From: Wolbachia endosymbiont (group A) of Anomoia purmunda
GTDB taxonomy: Bacteria; Pseudomonadota; Alphaproteobacteria; Rickettsiales; Anaplasmataceae
Assembly (NCBI RefSeq): GCF_947251545.1
Contig: NZ_OX366362.1
Coordinates: forward strand, 620,001 to 684,000
Direction of reading: 5' to 3'
DNA: 64,000 nucleotides
Part shown: one piece after another, positions 59,157 to 64,000 of the stretch
How positions within the stretch are numbered: position 1 is the stretch's first letter
Layout: each line of letters begins with the position of its first letter
Translations under genes and position numbers: made by a program
Notes under the pieces: generated by a model
Databases searched by the model: none
The model's input: the letters and a program-made list of their open reading frames with translations, nothing else
What the model was told of the DNA's origin: nothing

Positions 59157-59756
59157 AAATCCAACCTAGGCAAAGTCTAACCAGCAGCCTAGAACAGACC
59201 ATTATGCTGCGTAAGGTAACGAGCGTAGTAAAGCTAATGGAATGGACAACACAGGGTACAACGCAAGTGAAGGTATTGAGTTCCTAAATTTCCGATATCA
59301 TAGAGGTCGACACTTTCCATAAGGTGGAAGACAGCATGAAGGGTAACGATAAGGTAAGTTACCACTCACTCTATCGGGATCGAAGGCCGTGTCATGTGTT
59401 GAGATGGATTCTAAATGAACTTGGGAGATCCTTTGAATTCCTACTAAGGTATGTTGGAACAAGTCAACAAAGGCGAGAACTAACGGAAGAGGCAAAGGAA
59501 GTCGGACTGATTGATAGTACTCAGAGCGTGGGAAAGCCACGTACAAGGGAAAGCGATCAGCGGTTTAGTAACTGGTTTAGGGATTGTTACACCAATACAA
59601 CAGAGGTTGGAATATGACGCAAGGAAAACTAAATCAGATAGCAGTAATCAAAGATGCTGTGAATGCTACACTGAAGAGCCGTATGCGGGAAGTTCGCAAG
59701 TACGGTTCTGTTGGGGGGATCATAGCAGTTAAACCTAATAGGGGGATTTAACAGTT
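59121..59756 (+). ncRNA. Group II intron without reverse transcriptase ORF
   Basis: Begins GTGCGCCAAG, the group II 5' consensus (GUGYG). Contains domain I-like landmarks (AAATCCAACCTAGGC, AGGTCGACACTTTCC, GGGTAACGATAAGGTAAGTT) and a clear domain V at 59676-59708. The 3' end lies near 59750-59756 (domain VI stem GTTAAACC/GGGATTTAAC). Only about 635 bp, with no maturase; splicing would need a helper protein from elsewhere. The 3' boundary is approximate. Confidence 0.8.
59676..59708 (+). ncRNA. Group II intron domain V
   Basis: GAGCCGTATGCG ... CGCAAGTACGGTTC hairpin with the AGC catalytic triad, the most conserved part of group II introns. Translated by chance it gives the EEPYAGSSQVRF string often mis-annotated as protein. 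Confidence 0.88.
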
Positions 59757-61550
59757 ATGATCTCTACCAGACCAATAATTCTTTTAGACACAAAAACTAT
59801 AAATCGTATAGCAGCGGGAGAGGTAATAGAGAGGCCAGCAAGTGTAGTAAAGGAATTAGTAGAAAATGCAATAGATGCTGGAAGTTCAGAGATAGAGATC
59901 AAAATAGAAAGTGGTGGGCGCAATCTTATAACTGTGACAGATAATGGAAATGGAATAGAAAAGGACGACTTAGACCTAGCATTTATGAGGCATGCCACTT
60001 CAAAATTAAGCGATAGTGAGTTAATAGAAATCAAGCACCTTGGGTTTAGGGAAGAAGCTTTACCTTCAATTGCAGCAGTAAGCAGAATGAAATTATCGTC
60101 TAAGGCAAGTGGAGCAAAGGAAGCATGGTCTATAAGGTATGAGGGAGGAGAAAAAATAAGAGAGATTACACCTTGTTCTTTGCTACAGGGTACATATATT
60201 GAAGTTCGTGACTTATTTTTTGCCACTCCAAATAGATTAAAATTTCTAAAAACCGAGAGGGCAGAAACACAAAGCATTGTTGATATTGTAAATAACTTAG
60301 CAATGATTAACTATAGTATTGGGTTTACTCTCACTTCCGGTAATAAAAAGCTCTTAAAATATGTTAAGCAAACTTCATTATTTAACAGATTATGTGAAGT
60401 AGAAGAAGAATTTCAGAGCAATTCGCTGGAAGTAAAAGAGGAAGAGGAAGGCATCAAACTTACGGGACACATCTGTAAACCAACTATCAATCGAGGCAAT
60501 TCAACTCAGATCTATACGTTTGTTAATAGAAGGCCAATAAAAGACAATCTACTTGTTGGTGCAATTCGATACGCATATCAAGATTTGATTCCAGTTGGGA
60601 GGTATCCTTTTGCAGCGCTGCACTTAGAGATACCATACGATCAAGTAGATGTAAATGTGCATCCAAATAAATCAGAGGTAAGGTTTCAGAACAAGAGACT
60701 AGTATATGAAATAGTGAGAAGAGGAATAATAAAAACACTATCAACGAGGTTTGCAGCGAGTGGTCAAAGTATTGAGGAGTTTGATAGCCAAGAGCCGGTT
60801 AATAGCAAAGAGAAAAAAAATCAAAAAGAGTTTTATGAAAAGAGACCAAGTCTTTTAGAAAATCGTCTAATGAAAGAATTCAATGCACCAGATGAAAGAA
60901 GGCGAAGCTTACCAGAAACGTTTAAATATGGAGAATCTCCACCCCAAAAGGGAACGATGGTTTTAGAAAGAAAGCAAATTGATTTAATAGAGGATCATCC
61001 TCTGGGATATGCACGCTGTCAGGTCTACAATACTTACATTATTGCTGAGGCTGGAGATAGGCTGATTATAGTAGATCAACATGCAGCCTATGAGAGGTTG
61101 ATCTACGAGTGCTTAAAGCAAAAATCAAGCATAAAAAGACAAAAACTTCTCCTTCCTGAAATAGTTGAGATTAAAAACCAAGCAGGGATGGAGATGGTTG
61201 AAACTTATAAAGATAAGCTTTTTGAAATGGGTTTTGGTATTGAAATAGAATCAGAAGATAAAATAATGGTGAAAGAAATACCTTCAATCTTGGGAACAAT
61301 AGGTATAAAAGAGATGCTAGTTGATATAGTAGATAAGTTAACGGAAATGGAAGATACGTTGCCAATAGAGGATAAGGTGAATAAAATATCAGCCACAATC
61401 GCTTGCCATGGAGCAGGAAGAAAAATGAAATTGGAAGAGATGAATGAGATACTAAGACAAATTGAGAAAACTCCATATTCTGGTCATGAAAGACCAATTT
61501 ATATAGAAATGAAACTAAGTGATATAGAAAAATTGTTTGAAAGGAGATGA
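59757..61550 (+). CDS. mutL: DNA mismatch repair protein MutL (accessory copy)
   Basis: 597 residues. GHKL ATPase: [18 protein letters not shown] (motif I), DNGNGI (II), [24 protein letters not shown] (III). Transducer domain to about 330, a charged linker (345-410), and a C-terminal dimerisation domain with [10 protein letters not shown] and ACHGAGRKM. The usual C(P/N)HGRPT motif near the end appears as [10 protein letters not shown], so the Cys/His are lost. The start is at the intron 3' edge. First of mutL-HTH-radC, the set found in Octomom/WO accessory regions; it probably differs from a chromosomal mutL elsewhere. Confidence 0.92.
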   Translation: MISTRPIILLDTKTINRIAAGEVIERPASVVKELVENAIDAGSSEIEIKIESGGRNLITVTDNGNGIEKDDLDLAFMRHATSKLSDSELIEIKHLGFREEALPSIAAVSRMKLSSKASGAKEAWSIRYEGGEKIREITPCSLLQGTYIEVRDLFFATPNRLKFLKTERAETQSIVDIVNNLAMINYSIGFTLTSGNKKLLKYVKQTSLFNRLCEVEEEFQSNSLEVKEEEEGIKLTGHICKPTINRGNSTQIYTFVNRRPIKDNLLVGAIRYAYQDLIPVGRYPFAALHLEIPYDQVDVNVHPNKSEVRFQNKRLVYEIVRRGIIKTLSTRFAASGQSIEEFDSQEPVNSKEKKNQKEFYEKRPSLLENRLMKEFNAPDERRRSLPETFKYGESPPQKGTMVLERKQIDLIEDHPLGYARCQVYNTYIIAEAGDRLIIVDQHAAYERLIYECLKQKSSIKRQKLLLPEIVEIKNQAGMEMVETYKDKLFEMGFGIEIESEDKIMVKEIPSILGTIGIKEMLVDIVDKLTEMEDTLPIEDKVNKISATIACHGAGRKMKLEEMNEILRQIEKTPYSGHERPIYIEMKLSDIEKLFERR

Positions 61551-61618
61551 GTTCAGTTTGTCAAAAAGGTTCCCAATTAGGTATACGTGATAGCTCTTCT
61601 GGTTATGGAGTATAAAAT

Positions 61619-62557
61619 GTGAAAAAAGAGAATAAATGCTCTAATTTTTTAGATTACAAAGTAATAGGACAGGAAGTAAGAAATTGTAGATTAGCAGAGG
61701 GATATACTCAAAAAGATTTAGCAAAAAAAATCGGAACAACATATCAGGTAATACTGCAATATGAAAAAGGAACGCGCAGAATTTCAATTAAGAAGTTATA
61801 TGAATTAGCAGAAGCATTATCAACAACTGCTAGAGATCTAGCTTGCGGACAAGAAGTACCAAATGAGGAAAGGTATGAGGAAGAAGAGATATTAAATCTA
61901 GTAAGAAGACATAAAGAGATTAAGGACCAAGAATTACGAGAAACGTTTTATTTATTAACTAAATTCATCCGTATTAGTGAGGAAGAAAGTGGAAAGGCGG
62001 TAAAAATAGAAGTAGCAAAGGGTTTAGTTAAGGAAGGAGTTTCTACTCATGTTATCTCTCGAACAACTAATTTATCTATTGGTGAATATGATAATGATGA
62101 AAAAAAAATTTCTATTCCGTATAAAGTAGGTCGAAGAATAAAAGAATGGAGGTTGAGAAGAGGATACACTCAAGAAGATTTAGCAAGTAAGGTGGGCATA
62201 ATAAATCAAAGAATATATGAATATGAACAAGGACGAGCTGGTGTTTCGCTTGAAATGTTAGATGAAATAGCAAAGGTACTATCAATTAGTGTTATAGATC
62301 TACTTCCAGAAACGACAGAAAATGAGAATAGTGAAGCAGAGCTATCAAAGTTAATAGAAGAATACAAAAAGATCAAAAGCCAAGAACTACGTCATGTACT
62401 AATAAAATCTCTGTTTGAAAGCATACAAGTTTGCAAAGAGAAAGTGAAGAAAGTAGAAAAGATGAAAATTGCAAAGAATTTAGTTAAGGAAGGAATTTCT
62501 ATCAATATTATTTTAAAAACAGTAGGCATCTCTTTAGACGAAATTCAACAAATTTAA
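61619..62557 (+). CDS. Double-HTH (XRE-type) transcriptional regulator
   Basis: 312 residues from GTG at 61619 (GGAG 8 bases upstream; ATG two bases earlier is followed by a stop). Two tandem halves, each with an XRE/Cro helix-turn-helix (GYTQKDLAKKIGTTYQVILQ at about 28-47; GYTQEDLASKVGIINQRIYE near 182) followed by a helical segment ending in a short repeat (KIEVAKGLVKEGVSTHVI / KIAKNLVKEGISINII). Clearly an internal duplication. Typical of phage WO regulators between mutL and radC; DNA target unknown, but see the inverted repeat at 63473. Confidence 0.9.
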   Translation: MKKENKCSNFLDYKVIGQEVRNCRLAEGYTQKDLAKKIGTTYQVILQYEKGTRRISIKKLYELAEALSTTARDLACGQEVPNEERYEEEEILNLVRRHKEIKDQELRETFYLLTKFIRISEEESGKAVKIEVAKGLVKEGVSTHVISRTTNLSIGEYDNDEKKISIPYKVGRRIKEWRLRRGYTQEDLASKVGIINQRIYEYEQGRAGVSLEMLDEIAKVLSISVIDLLPETTENENSEAELSKLIEEYKKIKSQELRHVLIKSLFESIQVCKEKVKKVEKMKIAKNLVKEGISINIILKTVGISLDEIQQI

Positions 62558-62726
62558 AATAAAAAATCAGCACTTATTAATATCTTTACTATTTCATAAA
62601 AAAATAAATAAAAAGGATTTAAAAATTGATTTGACTTCACTCAAAAGCTATGGCTTTATGCCAATGCTGACAAAAAACAGCAGTAAATATATAAAAACAT
62701 TTTGTTATTAGTGAAGGGTAATTTTT

Positions 62727-63392
62727 ATGAATAATAAGAAAGATCGTAGAGAAGAAATAGAATTCAGAGCATTAGAAAGCAACGGTAAAGCTCTACTTGA
62801 TCGTGAAGTAATAGAAATGTTTCTAAGTGCAGTGCATGACAGGGAAGAAGCTCGAATTATTGCTAGAAAGCTAATAGATAGTTTTGGAATAGGAGGAGTT
62901 TTAGGCCAGGAAATAGATGACTTGAAAACTATAGAAGGGATAACTGACTCTACAGTAGCAGTAATTTTATGCCTAAGGGAAGCTGCAAAGAGGGTACCAA
63001 GAGAAGAGTTAAAGAAAGGACCTGTAATGGATAACTTGGAAACCATCGTAAAATATTTAAGGGTGAGTATTGGTTATTCAGAGGAGGAAAAGATGAAAAT
63101 AATATATTTTGATCAAAAGTGCCGTTTAAAGGGGGAAGAAGTGTTCACTGGTACAGTGGATAAGGTACCTTTTTACATAAGAGAAGTAACAAGAAAGGCA
63201 TTAATAAGAAAAGCGACGTCAATAATAATATCGCATAACCACCCAGAAGGAAGGTTAAAGCCATCTGATGAGGATGAAGCTGTAACTAAAGACTTGGCTA
63301 AAGCTTGTCAGACTATAGGGATTAGGTTAATGGATCACATTATCATCACAAGTGTTGGATATTTTAGTTTTAAAGAGCAAGGACTGTTATAA
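62727..63392 (+). CDS. radC: RadC family protein (intact copy)
   Basis: 221 residues: N-terminal helical/HhH part (LLDREVIEMFLSAVHDREEA, IEGITDSTVAVIL) and the MPN+ domain with HNHPEGRLKPSDED, keeping the two His, Ser and Asp of the JAMM motif (Glu replaces the usual Ser before Gly). Related to the frameshifted copy at 9931. RadC's cellular role is not established; it is common on mobile DNA. 169 bp after the HTH gene. Confidence 0.9.
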   Translation: MNNKKDRREEIEFRALESNGKALLDREVIEMFLSAVHDREEARIIARKLIDSFGIGGVLGQEIDDLKTIEGITDSTVAVILCLREAAKRVPREELKKGPVMDNLETIVKYLRVSIGYSEEEKMKIIYFDQKCRLKGEEVFTGTVDKVPFYIREVTRKALIRKATSIIISHNHPEGRLKPSDEDEAVTKDLAKACQTIGIRLMDHIIITSVGYFSFKEQGLL

Positions 63393-63462
63393 AGCAGATG
63401 TTTGAAGTAGATGAAGAGTCTTACTTTTCATGAGTTGTTTAACTACTTGAATGAAAAAGTAT

Positions 63463-63495
63463 TTGCAAGTACATTAATTATCTCTTATAATTAAT
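63463..63495 (+). promoter_or_regulatory. Promoter with overlapping inverted-repeat operator candidate
   Basis: TTGCAA (63463-63468), 17 bp, TATAAT (63486-63491). Inverted repeat ATTAATTAT (63473-63481) / ATAATTAAT (63487-63495) overlaps the -10 box. A repressor such as the nearby double-HTH protein could bind here; inference. Confidence 0.6.
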
Positions 63496-63577
63496 GAGAA
63501 AGTATACATCAAGCTAATAATAAAGTAATAAAGTCGGTTGTAGACTTAGTAAAGTATATTTAATAGCGGAGGCTAAT

Positions 63578-64000
63578 ATGGGTAATAAAATAATTGTACC
63601 TTTTGATGATCAAGAAGGAAGTACTTACGAGTTAAACATTGATCTTGATAGATTATCAAAAGGTGAGATGTTAAATGCGATTATAGGAATTGGTCGTACT
63701 AAGGAGCAATCCACCTTTGTAAGCAAAATTAATAAGGCTAAAAAGCCTGAAGAAATAGCACCTTTCCCTGGTAGAGAAGTTCGCGAAAACAAAATCAACT
63801 ATGGGAAAGGATTTGACTATGTTTATGGCACAAAACCTGTAAGTGATCAAGAAGATAAAAATCCATTTGCTTCAGCTTTGAAAAAAATAAAGCCAAGTGC
63901 AGGTGAAAGTGAAACTTTGAGCTGGTTTAAAAGTGAAGTGGTAGAGGCAAATAATGTAAATGAATTGCACAAAGTTATAGACAAAGTACTAGCTTCTGGA
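63578..64000 (+). CDS. Start of an unidentified gene, runs off the window
   Basis: ATG at 63578 with GCGGAGG 7 bases upstream and a consensus promoter at 63463. The 141 codons present read MGNKIIVPFDDQEGSTYELN... through ...VIDKVLASG with no stop before the window end. Soluble, charged, no signal peptide or repeats seen. Not recognised. By context (next to mutL-HTH-radC) a phage or Octomom-type accessory gene is likely. Confidence 0.75.
   Translation, partial: MGNKIIVPFDDQEGSTYELNIDLDRLSKGEMLNAIIGIGRTKEQSTFVSKINKAKKPEEIAPFPGREVRENKINYGKGFDYVYGTKPVSDQEDKNPFASALKKIKPSAGESETLSWFKSEVVEANNVNELHKVIDKVLASG

Noticed and set aside
59324..59617. 97-residue ORF inside the intron
   Set aside because: Falls in conserved group II RNA domains and has no reverse-transcriptase motifs; non-coding RNA explains it.
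59511..59732. 73-residue ORF ending EEPYAGSSQVRF...
   Set aside because: Translated domain V of the group II intron, a known false-gene pattern.
1..64000. tRNA or rRNA genes
   Set aside because: I looked for conserved tRNA arms (GGTTCGAATCC-type) and rRNA blocks and found none I could support; a covariance scan would be decisive.

Overview
This window is from a Wolbachia chromosome (Alphaproteobacteria, Rickettsiales; an endosymbiont of arthropods or nematodes). The support is low GC, wspB, ankyrin-repeat proteins, phage WO tail genes, Rpn nucleases, five copies of one IS4 element, two of one IS110 element, and many short palindromes of the kind described as Wolbachia palindromic elements. 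The palindromes lie between genes and also in frame inside genes. I cannot name the strain from sequence alone.

Layout. 1-2562: palindromes, IS4 copy A and a long inverted repeat before the respiratory genes. 2563-5892: cytochrome oxidase operon coxB-coxA-ctaB plus an unlisted 35-codon CoxF-like gene. 5958-9561: rnhA overlapping a large AsmA-like envelope gene that carries an in-frame palindrome insertion. 9562-16016: a decayed phage WO fragment (frameshifted radC, IS110, headless tape measure gene, gpU, broken gpX, gpD, ankyrin gene, and a small gene cut by IS4 copy B). 17549-26020: ileS with two in-frame palindromes, a 915-residue coiled-coil membrane protein, and pheT. 26021-28320: palindromes, a dispersed ~300 bp repeat and IS4 copy C. 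28376-35181: ccmA, aspS, an MFS transporter, an rluC-type gene and an NhaC-type antiporter. 35182-39349: repeats, an ankyrin gene, and relBE inserted between argS and a duplicated piece of the argS 3' end. 39452-43454: a cluster of small lineage-specific genes (tandem-repeat, His/Cys-rich and Pro-rich proteins), three of which share one promoter/leader; one is split by IS4 copy D. 43567-52055: msbA-like transporter, Rpn nuclease, IS4 copy E, a broken IS256 transposase, a second IS110-family element directly upstream of wspB, and prmC. 52262-64000: IS110 copy 2, a 1083-residue ankyrin protein with a tail like those of the WO eukaryotic association module, a second Rpn gene, a second rnhA, a group II intron lacking its reverse transcriptase ORF, then mutL, a double-HTH regulator, radC and the start of an unidentified gene. 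The mutL/HTH/radC set is the gene set known from the Octomom/WO accessory region of wMel.

How it works together. The core genes (respiration, aminoacyl-tRNA synthetases, haem export, transport) are ordinary. Interest lies in the accessory parts: mobile elements have repeatedly cut, flanked or re-promoted genes; palindromes have become part of proteins including essential IleS; and a family of tiny divergent proteins keeps a nearly constant promoter while its coding sequences diverge.

The best candidates for something undescribed are the shared-promoter small-gene cluster (39452-43500), the relBE insertion marked by an argS duplication, the ORF-less intron abutting mutL, and the structured non-coding ends of the IS110 elements (candidate bridge RNAs).
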